The translations under genes and the position numbers were made by a program. Of a stretch of 64,000 bases of DNA, positions 23,401 to 34,820 are shown piece by piece (the first letter of the stretch is position 1; the number at the start of each line of letters is the position of its first letter). The notes under the pieces were generated by a model. That model was given only the letters and a program-made list of their open reading frames with translations, was not told where the DNA came from and ran no database searches. The stretch comes from Labia minor (Eukaryota > Arthropoda > Insecta > Dermaptera > Spongiphoridae), in NCBI GenBank assembly GCA_963082975.1, contig OY720344.1, forward strand, positions 82,448,053-82,512,052. The letters run 5' to 3'.

Positions 23401-23888
23401 GATAATATCTATATATTTTTAATTTAAATTCAAAAAATAAATTTTTAAAATATAAAAATATATGTGCATCTTCTACTTACCTCCAATTGGAATTTAAAGA
23501 CTATGAAATTTTAAATTTATTGACGTCTTTCATGACTGAATTTTATATAGGAAAAAATTACATTTTCATTCTCAATTGAAAAACAAATCAAATAAATTAA
23601 ATGATATTCAATATACCTATATTTAGAAAAAAATACTGATGATAAAAAATCAACTTAGATGTTTAATTGAAAAAGAATATTCAATTTTTTCAAATTTTAT
23701 TAAATACTCTTGATAGAGGTTTCCACGTAGTATCTAAAAAATTCAGGAGGCATATTTGTATGTCTTGCTCGAAAAAAAATCAATAAATATAGTAGTAAAA
23801 TTCCCATAACAGAACATGTTTGGTAAATATTTTATGATTTCACTACACAAACAATAATATATGATCGATAAGGATGTGACTAAAATCA
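23401..23888. other. AT-rich non-coding DNA
   Basis: No feature is recognised. Confidence 0.45.
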
Positions 23889-24000
23889 TTTCATTAGTAT
23901 ATAAATTTATATTACATTTTCAGATTAAAAATTAAACCTGGAAAAATAAAATAAAATAAAATTGTTTAATGAGCTGATTTAATATTTTTCAAAGAGTTAT
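23889..24000. repeat. Host segment duplication, empty arm
   Basis: This matches 24446-24484 plus 25314-25384: cattagtatataaatttatattacatttt, then agatta, attaaacctggaaaaataaa and gtttaatgagctgattta. The second arm is interrupted by HINE-C while this one is not, so the pair is a natural filled/empty-site comparison. Confidence 0.8.
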
Positions 24001-24230
24001 GATATTTGGTATAGGTTAGGAATAATCATTAAAAAAACTAGGGCAAATCACAATCAAACTGATATAAATGAAAGTTCATTTATATCATTTGACAATTAAA
24101 AATAATTAAAATTTAAAAAAATAATAGTTAAGAATTTAATATTAATTTTGTTTAATTATTGGCTTTAGGGATCTATATCCATTTTGCCCATCCTTTATTA
24201 GAAATTAATCATTTTATCTTAAAACTAAGT

Positions 24231-24292
24231 GTTCTTGGCGAGGTCCGATCTCCCGATCTCATGGACTATGACCACTAAGATACCATCATGGT
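24231..24292 (-). mobile_element. Degenerate tRNA-like SINE fragment, copy 1
   Basis: On the minus strand, cttagtggtc resembles an A box and gatcggacc (24242-24250) is one base from the B-box consensus. It aligns with 26661-26725, which has the exact B box, in the segments gag(a/t)tcg..gatcg(a/g)acctc(g/a)cc. It is probably a decayed tRNA-derived repeat rather than a tRNA gene, because no cloverleaf closes. Confidence 0.4.
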
Positions 24293-24445
24293 TAATAATA
24301 ACATATCAAAATTTTGAATAATAACATATAATGCATATGAAAATTTTGAATAATAACATATCTAAATTTTGTTAATTTTTAAAATCAACATCATTAGAAA
24401 GTTTATATTATGTATAGATATATTGTAGAATTTATATAAGATAAT

Positions 24446-24484
24446 CCTATTTCATTAGTATATAAATTTATATATTACATTTTT
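24446..24484. repeat. Host segment duplication, left part of filled arm
   Basis: Matches 23889-23925 and breaks at a T-run where HINE-C begins. The continuation is at 25314-25384. Confidence 0.75.
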
Positions 24485-24635
24485 ACTTTCCCGCATACTT
24501 CGTATAAGGGAAGTATTGGAATCGTCAAAAATTTCGACTTCGAGATTTCGATAGATCTTGACGTTTTAGACCTCCCTGAGTCGGAAAATACCATTTTTCG
24601 AATTATGTCTGTGTGTGTGTATGTATGTATGTATG

Positions 24636-24666
<31 letters not shown>

Positions 24667-25122
24667 TGTCTGTAAGCAAATTTACTCAAAAACTAATCAA
24701 GCTAGGACTTCGAAATTTGGTACACCGATATTATTCACAGTTTGTAGATTTCTATCAAAATTTCGTCAAAATCGGTTAACCGGAAGTGGTACTTTACCTA
24801 CACTGGTTACGTTTACCTTTCAAGTAAAGTACCAGTTTGCTTCGAGATATTTGCTTCATATTTTGTATATAGATTTAAAAATATGAAAAAAATTGAGATA
24901 CCAAATTTCATCATGATCTGACTACCGGAAGTGACATTTTACCTATACAGCACTTCATGACGTCACAGCCAGCCCTTATATATTATATATATATATTTGC
25001 GACTGTTTTACAGCATGTTTGGCCGTATATATTATAAATAAAATAAAATTAAAAATATTTATATTATATCCATATCTGTTTTTTATACATTTAAAATATC
25101 AGTTAACCGGAAGTAGCACTTT

Positions 25123-25167
<45 letters not shown>

Positions 25168-25310
25168 GTTACCAAATATCAAATTTGACACCAATAAACT
25201 AATACGAACTGGCTCTTTATCAATACCAAGTTTACACATTCTAAATATTCATTCACAACTCTTTATACCTATTTATATGCGGGAAAGTCTAGGGGAGGAC
25301 ACTCCCGCTT
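24485..25310 (+). mobile_element. HINE-C, full-length Helentron-associated element
   Basis: The 5' inverted repeat ACTTTCCCGCATA (24485-24497) is matched by TATGCGGGAAAGT (25276-25288), and a terminal hairpin gggaggacactccc lies at about 25293-25305. An internal (ATGT)n tract spans 24610-24664. The core reads cgaaatttggtacaccgat..and ggttaaccggaagtggtac. It also has a tgacgtca palindrome (24959-24966), a second aaccggaagtagcacttta copy (25104-25122) and a (TA)n tract (25123-25163). The 93-codon frame at 24605-24886 is only microsatellite plus core and is not a gene. Boundaries agree with the empty host paralogue at 23889-24000, with insertion in a T-run. Confidence 0.9.
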
Positions 25311-25384
25311 ATTAGATTAAGAATTAAACCTGGAAAAATAAAATAAAATAAAATTGTTTAATGAGCTGATTTAATTTTTTTCAA
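25311..25384. repeat. Host segment duplication, right part of filled arm
   Basis: Matches 23922-24000 (agatta..attaaacctggaaaaataaa..gtttaatgagctgattta). It directly follows the HINE-C terminal hairpin. Confidence 0.75.
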
Positions 25385-25467
25385 AAAGTTAACATTGACT
25401 GAAATTTATAAATTTACTAGCTGATCTGACAGACTTTGTCCTGTCTAAACTATGAATAATATATATA

Positions 25468-25560
25468 CAGTGGCGTAGCGAGATCTATTATTGTTGGGGG
25501 GGGGGGCACGGGGTCTCCCCCGGGAAGAATTTTGACAAAATAAATTATTTAATTATTCGT
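25468..25560. mobile_element. hAT-like end (CAGTGGCGTA type), single end
   Basis: CAGTGGCGTAGCGAG followed by a G-run and cggggtctcccccggg is the same class of end as the complete MITE at 53297-54247 (CAGTGGCGTA..TACGCCACTG). No right end or target duplication was found downstream, so this copy is truncated. Confidence 0.55.
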
Positions 25561-26099
25561 AACGTTTCGACTATACTTATACGTAATTTACTATAGGGTT
25601 CTCAGTTTCAAAACTAATCACTTTTAAATTTATTTTTTGCACAATAAAAAACCTTGTACAAAGTATTAAAAATTTTATAAAAAAAATTAGTATTCTTTAA
25701 CGTAAAGAAAGCCGTTGTCAATTGATGCGGTAATCAAGCAAAAAAGAGGGATTCATATATATACATCATTATATATATATATATATATATATATAGATAG
25801 ATAGATAGATGATTAGTTCATAATAGAATAATAAACAATTGTTTGGTTAATGTAACTAAAAACTTTCCAAGTAGCCCAATAGAGAGCACAAATAGACTAT
25901 GAGATCCAATCAATTCATTCCCTTAGCACAAATACAGTGGAATGTCAATGGAATTAAACAAAATATCACATACGAGTATACATATACATATATTCAGGAG
26001 TATTTTTATTTTATCTCATTAGAAAATGTGTGTTTTAATAAAAATTTTAAAATTAATTCGTCTATAATATTTAAAGAGAATATTTTTATTCTTAATTAA
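25561..26099. other. AT-rich non-coding DNA with TA and TAGA tracts
   Basis: Contains (TA)n at about 25770-25795 and (ATAG)n at 25793-25811. A 66-codon frame at 25899-26099 has no recognisable features. Confidence 0.45.
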
Positions 26100-26500
26100 A
26101 ACTGAAGAAATATCATCGGAGCACATAAAAAAAAGATGTAGTGGACCCGAGGGGGTGGAAAGAGGGTCTCTTGATAGACGATGCTTAAATTAAAAGAGAC
26201 GCCCGCCTTTAAACTAATGACTTGTATTTAATACCCCAAACCCTGGCTGCGCTTTCATCACATATCTCCAAACTGCCCTATTGTGTCCTTGACGATGGGC
26301 TATAATGTTTTATGGGTGCACTGGGAAGATTCACAAGAAGTTGGGATCTCCACGTACACTAGCTGACTTTTTGTAAATACTGTCCACAAAGTAATTAACA
26401 TGATTATCCGTTTTGCTATTTGACCACAAAACAACAACAAACTCTCGACATTCATAGCTAATCACTTGATTTGACTTGGGTTGTTGTGCGTGACAGTGAG
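26100..26500. other. Less AT-rich unique island
   Basis: Repeat-free, balanced composition, with tgttttatgggtg (26308-26320) and gtaattaacatg (26391-26402) that resemble Hox/homeodomain sites. No convincing frame is present. A regulatory element is plausible by inference only. Confidence 0.3.
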
Positions 26501-26660
26501 GGTATATATATATATATATATATATAATATAAATCAGTGAAGTAAATAATTCTTTATACAAATTCCTATTTGAGTTTTTCTAAATTATTTTTTTTTTATT
26601 TTTTGGCTTTTTTGGAATATATCTCCATTTTATTATTTTTATTTTTATTTTTAAATATCC

Positions 26661-26725
26661 ATGCATTCGGTGAGGTTCGATCCCTCGAACTCGAGTCGGC
26701 GGACCAGGGCTAAAACCCCTCTCTA
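26661..26725 (-). mobile_element. Degenerate tRNA-like SINE fragment, copy 2
   Basis: The minus strand has tttagccctggtc (A-box-like) and gatcgaacc, an exact B-box match (26674-26682 as ggttcgatc). It aligns with 24231-24292. It is flanked by AT-rich DNA and does not fold as a complete tRNA. Confidence 0.45.
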
Positions 26726-26854
26726 AGTTAAATTAATGAAGAATAATTTTTCATAGAAGTTTAATTCTATAGAAAACATTTATTTTAATTATTATTATTT
26801 ATGTAATTCATTCATTAATCAGTTTTGGTCAAATATAAAGTTTTATTTATTTTT

Positions 26855-26975
26855 GAAGTGAAAACTTCTTTAGCGGCGTTGAGCACTTTTGTGGGATGGG
26901 GAAAAAATATAGATTTCGCGTGAGATTCCAAAACGACCGACCGACCGACCGACCGATATACGCATGCGCAATACG
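26855..26975 (+). mobile_element. Helentron F 5' fragment
   Basis: Starts after a T-run with gaagtgaaaacttctttagcg, nearly identical to the 5' end of the Helentron at 58403. It then has a (CCGA)n tract (26937-26956) and the palindrome gcatgc within cgcatgcgca (26961-26970), which also occurs at 58592-58601. The rest is missing or diverged. Confidence 0.6.
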
Positions 26976-27181
26976 CCAGAATGTTAGACACTAAACTTCT
27001 GATACATTCTTTACAAAATTTTACATATTTGCCATATTAAATATTATTATTTATATTTACATTAATAATCAGTATTACTAAATTATGTATATATAAAATA
27101 AAATATTTTAATATATTATTATGTGTTAAATTATATTAAATTAATTTCTAATATATTTATATAATTTAAAATTAATTTCAG

Positions 27182-27226
<45 letters not shown>

Positions 27227-27300
27227 TTATATACTATATATAATATATTATATAATATATATTTTAATAAATTAATTTTTAAATATGTGTGTGTGTGTGT
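26976..27300. other. AT-rich DNA with (TA)n and (GT)n tracts
   Basis: A long TA tract lies at about 27186-27222 and (TG)n at 27285-27301 abuts the next HINE-A. No gene is seen. Confidence 0.5.
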
Positions 27301-27587
27301 GACCGTAAAAATAAAGATATATGTTTGATAATTTTTCACATGATTAATAATTGTATAAAACTGCTATATATAGAATTTCAGCTTGATAGAATCGCTGAAA
27401 GTACCAGAATTAATTTTTTAACACTGGAAATCTCACGCGCCAACACGTGACGTGGTGCCATCAAAAGAGAGCCAAACTTTCGCTGGTTTAATAAATATTA
27501 TTTATTAATTTTAATTTATAATTGAATTAATTTAATTTAATTTAAATTAATATATGTTATTTAATCCAATTCAAATTTGCGAGATAT
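27301..27587 (+). mobile_element. HINE-A copy (3' half)
   Basis: Begins at gaccgtaaaaataaagatat immediately after a (TG)n tract. It continues through cagcttgat, the ttaacac..cacgcgccaacacgtgacg block and the AT tail to gcgagata (27579-27586). The terminal hairpin is lost. Confidence 0.85.
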
Positions 27588-28239
27588 GCTGAATATGCTT
27601 TTAAATAAAAAAAATTTCAAGAAAGTAATTGGAATTATTAATATTAAGAATCAATAAATAAATTTATTAAATATACATTTAAACATGTAAATTAATCTAT
27701 ATATAAATTTAATAAATATTCAAACAATAATTGAAACAATATAAATAAAACGATTCAATATTTTACTTACATTGTGATTTATATTTTTATTTTTATTACA
27801 ACTATTATTATGGGTATGTTATTTTTGGCAGTTTAAAAAAAATTAAAAATATTAATAAAATTTATCAAAATAATAAGTTGAAAAGATTTCCAATTATTTT
27901 TATTTATTTATTGTAAATTTTTCAATGTAACTATGGTAACCATAAATAGACTTTTACCAAAATATTACTAATTAAATTAATTTTGGATAAATTAATTTTG
28001 GATTTAACTACACTAAAACCTTCCCTGGGACGCCCACAACAATCCCTGAAAGTTTCATCGCAATCGGACGGGTAGTTTTAGAGTATTTGACAGACACACA
28101 CACACACACAGAGACAGACAGACAGACATATATATATATATATATATATATTCATACACATCGTATTTTTAATATTTTTGTAATAATAATCAGTTTGCTG
28201 AAAAAAATAATTATGAATTTTATATATATATAAATTTCA
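27588..28239. other. AT-rich non-coding DNA
   Basis: Contains (CA)n/(GACA)n at 28093-28125 followed by (TA)n at 28128-28152. Just upstream is gtttcatcgcaatcggacggg (28050-28070), a phrase typical of repeat-derived sequence next to microsatellites. No gene is seen. Confidence 0.45.
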
Positions 28240-28677
28240 TTTTTCTCGTGAAGCTGGTGCTCATTCCGTCTGCTTTCAAATTTCTTACGCACAAGTTTTC
28301 ACTTCTGTCGGCCAGTCCCACGACTGCCAATTCGACTTTTTTTATTGTTTTTTTTCAAATGATTGCGAAAATACTAGAAAATAATAATTTTATTTTTTCA
28401 TTTTAGAAAAATAAGATATTTTTATTAATACATCTCCCTCTCTTTCTGTTCTTCGTTAAGAAGAGAATGTTTGGAATTTCTTTCGATTAATTTCGTTTTA
28501 GTTCTTTCCTCACATGACCATAAGGGCAAGGAACGTTTGCCCTTATAAATGGCTGTTAAGCTATGACTAGAAAATGGTTGGGCTGATGAACAAACGAGAC
28601 GGTTGGTTGTGGCTTCAAACTAGAAGACTATTCAGAATTTCATGAGATCTTTCACTCTCTCTCCCTCTCTTGTACAG
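28240..28677. other. Less AT-rich island ending in a polypyrimidine tract
   Basis: Composition is balanced and repeat-free. The last 28 bases before 28678 are a strong pyrimidine tract ending tgtacag, which resembles a splice acceptor for the open stretch that follows. Confidence 0.35.
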
Positions 28678-28866
28678 TTGGTTGTCACATGTCTGTCCTC
28701 GAGCCAAATGCGGTCTCAAAGAGAACTTTTATGTGGCCCGGATTGACCCTCAATTCTTGCTAGGCATCAAATGCAAATCGTCTCTCAGTCGCAAATCCAT
28801 TACCAACAACTTCTTAAGCGGCTCTTGGGCGACATTTGCACAAAACTTTTCAGATATCATTCTCTT
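28678..28866 (+). CDS. Candidate internal exon of unknown gene
   Basis: A 189-bp segment lies between an acceptor-like ctctcttgtacag and a donor-like gtaag (28867-28871). One frame is open throughout, starting at the second base (WLSHVCPRAKCGLKENFYVA..). The other two plus-strand frames hit stops. Both flanking introns would be phase 2, so the exon would be frame-neutral if skipped. No protein family is recognised, codon use is unremarkable, and 63 codons can stay open by chance, so this is a weak call. It could equally be a conserved non-coding element. Confidence 0.2.
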
Positions 28867-28899
28867 GTAAGAACAATTAACCAATAATATAAAATAAAA

Positions 28900-29380
28900 A
28901 TTAAAGATAAAAATTGAATTAACATAGAAAAAATTGAAGGAAGTATTGCAAATAATCATTGAAAATTGTAATAAATTAGTAATTAGAAATCTCGATTTTT
29001 CACTTTTTTATTGGCGCTTAAACCTTAGTTTTATTTTATTTAAATTTAATCTAAATATTACAAATATTGCATTTATGGCAATTAATCCCTCTTAATATAC
29101 TTGAAAATTCAATATATCAATAAATATATATTATATATTTGTATCTTATTTAAGAAAAATGAAAAAATTATTTAAGTGAATTACTATTATTTCTTCTCTT
29201 TTCTTTCTAATCTGCTAGTTAAAAATTTGTAATTGTATTGTAATATTATGAGAATAAAATTTATTTAACAGTGAATTAAAATTCGTATACAATATCTTAT
29301 ATTTTTCTATATAACTTATATATAATAATATAATTTATAAAAATTGATTATTTTTGATGATTAAATTTTACTTGGAAATA
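28900..29380. other. AT-rich non-coding DNA
   Basis: No feature is seen. Confidence 0.45.
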
Positions 29381-29790
29381 TCACACATAATGTTTGTTTT
29401 CAAATGACAATTAATTTTATTTTCGCCCCTGGAAGGTAGATAACTGGTGATAAATAAAGATAAAGCCTTAAATCAACACATTATAATATGGCAGGATGCG
29501 TAATGAACAAAATTATTGGAGATTAAAAGAATGACAATTCTGCTTTGTGTTTAACGTAAGAATGCGTGAGTCAAGAATTTTTTTGGGATGTTTATTCACT
29601 CAACACAATCATAACTATATAATAATTTTGAATTTTGTTGTTGAACTCGGAAAAATATATGCAAACGCATATCAATGATGAAATTCGATTAACATTAACT
29701 GATTGTAAGTATCTCCATTTCAATCCAAAGAGAAGGCTGGTAATTAACAGCATGCAAGCAATATCTGCCGCTTCATTACAAATAATGTAA
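29381..29790. other. Moderately less AT-rich segment
   Basis: Unique sequence with no frame, repeat or transposon end that I can identify. Confidence 0.3.
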
Positions 29791-30889
29791 TTTAGAGATA
29801 TATACGATTATAATTCTATTATTATACATTATGAATTATATAATATTCAAGTCATTCTTAAACTATATAATTAAAAATTTAAAATTTTCTAATAAACAAA
29901 ATCTTTTATTTAATATTATAGTGATTCTTAAATTTTTATTTATGTTGCCTTTTTTAGTAAGAAAAAATATTTTTATTACTTAAAATTAAAAAAAAATAAA
30001 AGCTCATTTACATTCAATGATAAAAATATTTATTTTAAAAGCTATTTATTTTTATTTTTATCATATTGGATAGCAATGAAAACAATGCATTTATATCATT
30101 GAATTTTAAGTAAAACACAAACATACAAAGCGATATCTGTAGTTTTTTGTTGTTGTCGTATGCATTTGTTAAATTTTAAAAATTAAACACAACTCATTCT
30201 CATTAACTTATTAGTAATCTCTTTTTATGTTTATCTATATATATTATTCCATTAATTACTATGATAGTAAGTGGTTTATTATTACATTATATGAATAACT
30301 TCAGAAAGATTATGTTCATAATGTTTAAAATATTATGCAATTAATGAATGTTATAAGAAATTTAATGAAAATAATTTTTATTTTTTTGTTACAACAAATA
30401 AAAGTTTAATAAATTATTCCAATTATATTTTTTAACTTAAAAGGAAAATATTATTTTTAAATAAATAAGTATAATATAATGACAAGGAATTTCGAATTTA
30501 CAAAGTGTATGCTTATTGTCTAGTGTTTAGATTAATAATTAATGAAGAGATTAAATTTTGATTAAATAATTTTAATTCTATAAGATTAAATATTAATATA
30601 TATTGATAAGAAAAAAAATATTATTAAGAAAGTTCCTTTTCATTATTAATTAAAATTATTAAATCATATGATTTTTTCTTTATTCAATTAAATTTTTGTT
30701 AAGGATAAACTATATTTAGATTATCCTTGATATTTTTTTTCTTTTGTATTAAAATAATTTTAAATGATACTGTGGCATTTTAGAACGTCAATAAATTTAA
30801 ATTATTCCAAAATGCAACTGTCCATAATGTCATGTTGTGATTGCATTGAAATATCAAAAGGTCAGATTACAAGACTAAATAATAAAGAA
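29791..30889. other. AT-rich non-coding DNA
   Basis: Nothing is recognised. No frame over 60 codons. Confidence 0.5.
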
Positions 30890-31200
30890 GTTGAATAATT
30901 TTGGTATGGTGTGGTGGAATGTCAGAATATGTAAAAAGTAGGGCAGAGCGTCGGCAGGAATCGATCCCGATTCAAGTGGAAAGGGACGACCAAGTCTGTT
31001 CAAGGTGATCAAACAGACAGATGGACATGTCACTCTCGCTCCAGGGCTAGAAAAAAGAGAAAATTATGCGCCAATTGATCATTCAGTTCTTTTATTTTGG
31101 GGATATTAATCGTTTGCTTTTTTTCATATTGGATTGGACTAGTCACGTGAATTCGTTTTTTTTGTTTTTACTATTGGTTGATTTGGCTCGAAAGCATCGA
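30890..31200. other. Less AT-rich unique island
   Basis: Contains ggcaggaatcgatcccgattc (an ATCGAT-centred near-palindrome at 30955-30975) and a GC-richer block up to about 31080. No coding signature is seen. Confidence 0.3.
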
Positions 31201-31432
31201 TGCATTTCGATATAAATTCTTATACAAACATATTACAATCAATTTCACGAGATTTTATTTCATACTTAGAATTAATTCAATATCTATATTTTAACAAGAA
31301 TGTATTTTATGCTATATATATATATATATATATATGAAAAAGAAAATTTTTAATTGGATCCACCAGTATTTTCAAATCTGGGAGCGCGAATATATTAGAT
31401 CCATTTTTTTTTTAATTTATAATAATCTATAA

Positions 31433-31610
31433 CAGGGGATCGGGAACCTGGTGCCCACGAAGCCATTTCAAAATGCCCGCAAGCATTTCGATTTTTTTCC
31501 AATTTTTTTAATATAGTTCTAAAAAAAAGGTAAAATGTTTTTGCGATCAGGCTCTTAAACATTTTCGATTTTTTTTCAATAGGGTAACTATATTATGTGA
31601 GTATTTATGA
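31433..31610 (+). mobile_element. hAT-like left end and body
   Basis: CAGGGGATCGGGAACCTGGTG is a hAT-type end. The downstream block ctaaaaaaaaggtaaaatg..gcgatcaggct (about 31520-31553) matches 20152-20184 inside the other hAT relic. The right end is not found. Confidence 0.5.
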
Positions 31611-31640
31611 AATTAGATTATTACAAAAATTAAGGGTTGG

Positions 31641-31965
31641 ATGTGGTTAATTTCAGGCCAGTGGCAGGTCTTTTGCAAGTGAGGTTGGCTTCCTTCAAGC
31701 GTCTTCTCACTGTCCGCTGGCTGACAGCCACACCTCGAACTACAGCTGGATACTTACGGCAGAGAGGTGGTGATTTCGGAAAGACGTCGTGACGATAAAG
31801 CGGTCATCCCTCTCAGACGTGGACAGGCAACAGCGGGTATTTGGTCTCTGAGTAATGCCACCAGTTTACTGAAATCTCCTGTAGACACTTGAGACAGCAG
31901 ACTGACTTAAGTTCAACAGACGAGCGACTTCTTGCTCTATCAAAACAACAACTTGAGCGGCAACC
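31641..31965 (-). pseudogene. Tc1-like transposase N-terminal fragment
   Basis: The minus strand in shifted frames gives EQEVARLLNLSQSAVSSVYR, then TSERDDRFIV and VAVSQRTVRRRLKEANLTCK followed by RPATGLKLT. These are the two helix-turn-helix parts of a Tc1-family transposase DNA-binding domain. The catalytic DDE half is absent and several frameshifts and stops are present. It is a clear relic of a Tc1 element, the only Tc1 coding trace in the window. Confidence 0.85.
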
Positions 31966-32574
31966 TGTGACTGTATCGATGATTTTCTAATAAAAATGGT
32001 GTCAATTTATGTAAATTTAATCCAATCAACATTTGAAATGCGATTAATAAGAATAATTGGTTGTATGGAATTTTATAAGGCAATTACAAGTAAACAGTAG
32101 CGATAGCTAGGAACATCATTTTTTCCAGTTTGCCACCATCACATAATTTAAAGGGTAATCAACCAATTTGCTTGATATTAATATCAATGTAAAGCTAAAT
32201 AAATAAGCATTTTATAAATATCGGCTTAGCCATTTCAAAAAATAAGACTGTATATGCGCTTATGGGTTGAGTCGATTTAGTTGCACCCAAGTTATTTGTT
32301 TCGTTTTTGTATTAGTTTTATTTATGTCCATAGCAGTGATTTATATTGACAAATAATATTATTTTTTTATTTTCAAAACAATGTAATCTTTTTTTAAAGG
32401 AAAGTATTACAATTATGATAGAAATTTATTCGTTATGATGGTTAGAGTATTGTTAGCTCGTCGTTATTATTTCTTTTTTTTATTTTTTATAAATAAGTTG
32501 ATTTTGGTGTAGGTATATTAGTATATATGTGAGTTAACATTAAATTATAATATTTAAAGGTTTACAATATTTTT
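31966..32574. other. AT-rich non-coding DNA
   Basis: No gene is seen. It ends in the T-run preceding HINE-B. Confidence 0.45.
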
Positions 32575-33189
32575 ACCGACCGACGATAGTAAGGGAGGTA
32601 TTGTTTTCACACCAAATTTCACATGTGGTGATTTTTACATATCTCCACGAATCATGCATTTTCTTAACAGAAAAAAGTATTTTTAGCATGATGTCTGTCC
32701 ATCCGTCCGTCCGTATAGATGTGTACAGCTTGAACGGCTCAACGGATTTTGATGAAATTTGGTATATTTACTTAATGCATCAGTATGATGAATTGATCAA
32801 CTTTTGGTACAAATCCGGAAACCGGAAGTGGTAGAATTAGGACGTTAGGAAGGGATGGGTGTTTTTGACATCAAATTTCACATGAGGAGATTTTTTACAT
32901 ATCTCCACGAATCATGCAGTTTGTATTGGTTTTATCCTCGAGAAAAATCATCTTTATAGGTTTTCTTAATTTAAAATTATATGACGTCATCCAGCCATTC
33001 ATGACGTCACAGCCTGGTCTTACATATATATTATAAATAAAATAAAATTAAAAATATTTATGTTATATCCATATCTGTTTTTAATTACATTAATAGATAT
33101 ATTAAAATTATTTGAAATTGTTTCTGTAGCTGGAAATTAATTTACTTCAAACCGTCGGTCGGTTCGGACCTGGCCACTGGTCAACTTAT
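32575..33189 (+). mobile_element. HINE-B copy 2, full length
   Basis: The 5' inverted repeat ACCGACCGACG (32575-32585) follows a T-run and is matched by CGTCGGTCGGT (33153-33163). A terminal hairpin gacctg/ctggtc (33167-33182) has one mismatch. It contains a short (CCGT)n tract (32699-32714), gatgaaatttggtatatttac, ccggaaaccggaagtggtag and paired tgacgtcat motifs near 32980 and 33003. The 77-codon frame at 32601-32834 lies wholly inside the repeat and is not a gene. Confidence 0.9.
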
Positions 33190-33602
33190 TTAAGTTATTT
33201 CTTTATTTTATTTTCTTTAAAATATTTTAATGTAATTTTAAAATATATCAAATATTATCATTCTTATAAATTATCAAACACTTTTATTTTCTTCCTTTTT
33301 TTCTTTGTTCTAGATTCTAGATGATAGTTTGTAATTTGTATTCTATTCTTAAATCGTGTTAAATTAATTTATTTTTATTTCTTTCCAGTAGATTTTTCAA
33401 TCCTTTGATAAAATATCAGTGTATTCAAGAAACATTCATATAAAAGTCTCTTAACAATTCCAACAATCTATTTAAACTAGTGAAATTTTATACAGTTTCC
33501 CTTCTACATTTACAGAATATCGTAAGATCTTGACGAATGGTACATTATGTTAGGCCGCGCATAGCATGTATATATCTTCTTACAAAAGCAAAGGCGTATT
33601 CT

Positions 33603-33638
<36 letters not shown>

Positions 33639-33690
33639 GTTGTTCCGACAAGAAAGCTGTATTAATTTATCCTATTTAAATCGCACCATT
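33190..33690. other. AT-rich non-coding DNA with (TA)n
   Basis: A TA tract lies at about 33605-33633. Nothing else is seen. Confidence 0.45.
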
Positions 33691-33960
33691 TATTTCTAGC
33701 GAGATAACGCGGGAGACGCCTGTGACGTCACGAGACAAATGACAGACGTTGGTGAAGTGAGGCGCTCAAAAAACATACCCATGAAAATTCCTCCTTCCTC
33801 CAAGAGCACTCAAAACATATCCAATATGGTTGATTAAGTTGACATTAAACCATTTGCAAATGCAGATCATCCTAATTGCCTGTCATCTTTGGTAATGGTC
33901 TTTGTGTGTATTTTGCTATCAAAACAGCTTTCGCAAAATGGTTAAGAAGTTATTATACTA
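33691..33960. other. Less AT-rich island with TGACGTCA
   Basis: Unique, balanced sequence with gtgacgtcac (33721-33730), cctaattgcctg (33871-33882) and ggtaatgg. The ATF/CREB-type palindrome and TAATTG core are compatible with a regulatory element, by inference only. Confidence 0.3.
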
Positions 33961-34389
33961 AACAATGGCATCAAAATGCAATCTATAAATAGTCTTTAGT
34001 ATTTTTATTTATGTTATGCTAAAGAAAATAGAATTTAACAATTCAAATAATAATTTAAAAGAAAAAATAACAAATATAATTACATATCTTTGAGGTAGTT
34101 CATTCAGGTGGTCGGTCAATATTGAAAAAGCCCAAAAATTTTGGAACCCTGTTTAATTATACTTCATCTATTAAGGTATTAAAAATAGTGAAAAATCTTA
34201 TATTTGCTTGATTTTTATAATTCCATTGAGACCTTTAAATATATAATTCAAAAAACTATTGTTGAAAAATTTGATATTGTATTTATCATAAAAAAAACTA
34301 TGTATAATTAAAAATAAATACTTTTGAACATGGAAGAATAATTAACAATGCATTGAAAAATAAATAATGGATGGAATACTAAAAAAAAA
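33961..34389. other. AT-rich non-coding DNA
   Basis: No feature is seen. Confidence 0.45.
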
Positions 34390-34820
34390 TCAAAAGTAAA
34401 CATGCGTTGAAGGGGATTCGTTATCTCAAGGGACAAGAACTCACCGCGTCCCTTAAATTACTTCATCAAGTTTAAGCATACATAAACACTACAGCCCCAC
34501 GAACGCCATGGCGCACTCCTCTATACAAATTCTGGGCTTATGTCACGTAAATATCAGTTTAAATCGAAGTATAATTAAAGGGTAAGCCGGTTCGATGTCA
34601 TTAACGGGCGTTGTGGGGAACTGGGAGAGGGAAGAAAGACTTTTTTCACCCAGAAAATTACACTTGTTGGGATTGGCCGATGGATATGCTAGATTGGAGG
34701 CAGGGGTTGGAATGAAAACATAATGAGAGGGTGCGCCAACCCCCATTGAAATATCTCTGTTTGACATGTGATAAGGCTATCTGATCGACTTTAGTTGAAA
34801 TCAAAGAAAATCATCAGTAG
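34390..34820. other. Less AT-rich unique island
   Basis: The GC-richest non-repeat stretch of this area, with a 74-codon minus-strand frame at 34543-34767 that matches no family I know. It may be a conserved non-coding element or a fragment of an unrecognised exon. Confidence 0.3.

Noticed and set aside
24231-24292. Functional tRNA gene
   Set aside because: Box spacing is only approximate and no acceptor or anticodon stems close; treated as a SINE fragment. 26661-26725 was rejected as a tRNA for the same reason.
24605-24886. 93-codon plus-strand frame starting MSVCVYVCMYV
   Set aside because: It is translation of the (ATGT)n microsatellite and core of HINE-C, a non-coding element; equivalent frames recur wherever the element does.
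32601-32834. 77-codon frame with FDEIWYIYLMHQYDELINFW
   Set aside because: Inside HINE-B. Paralogous copies at 20.7 and 53.4 kb break the frame, so there is no coding constraint.
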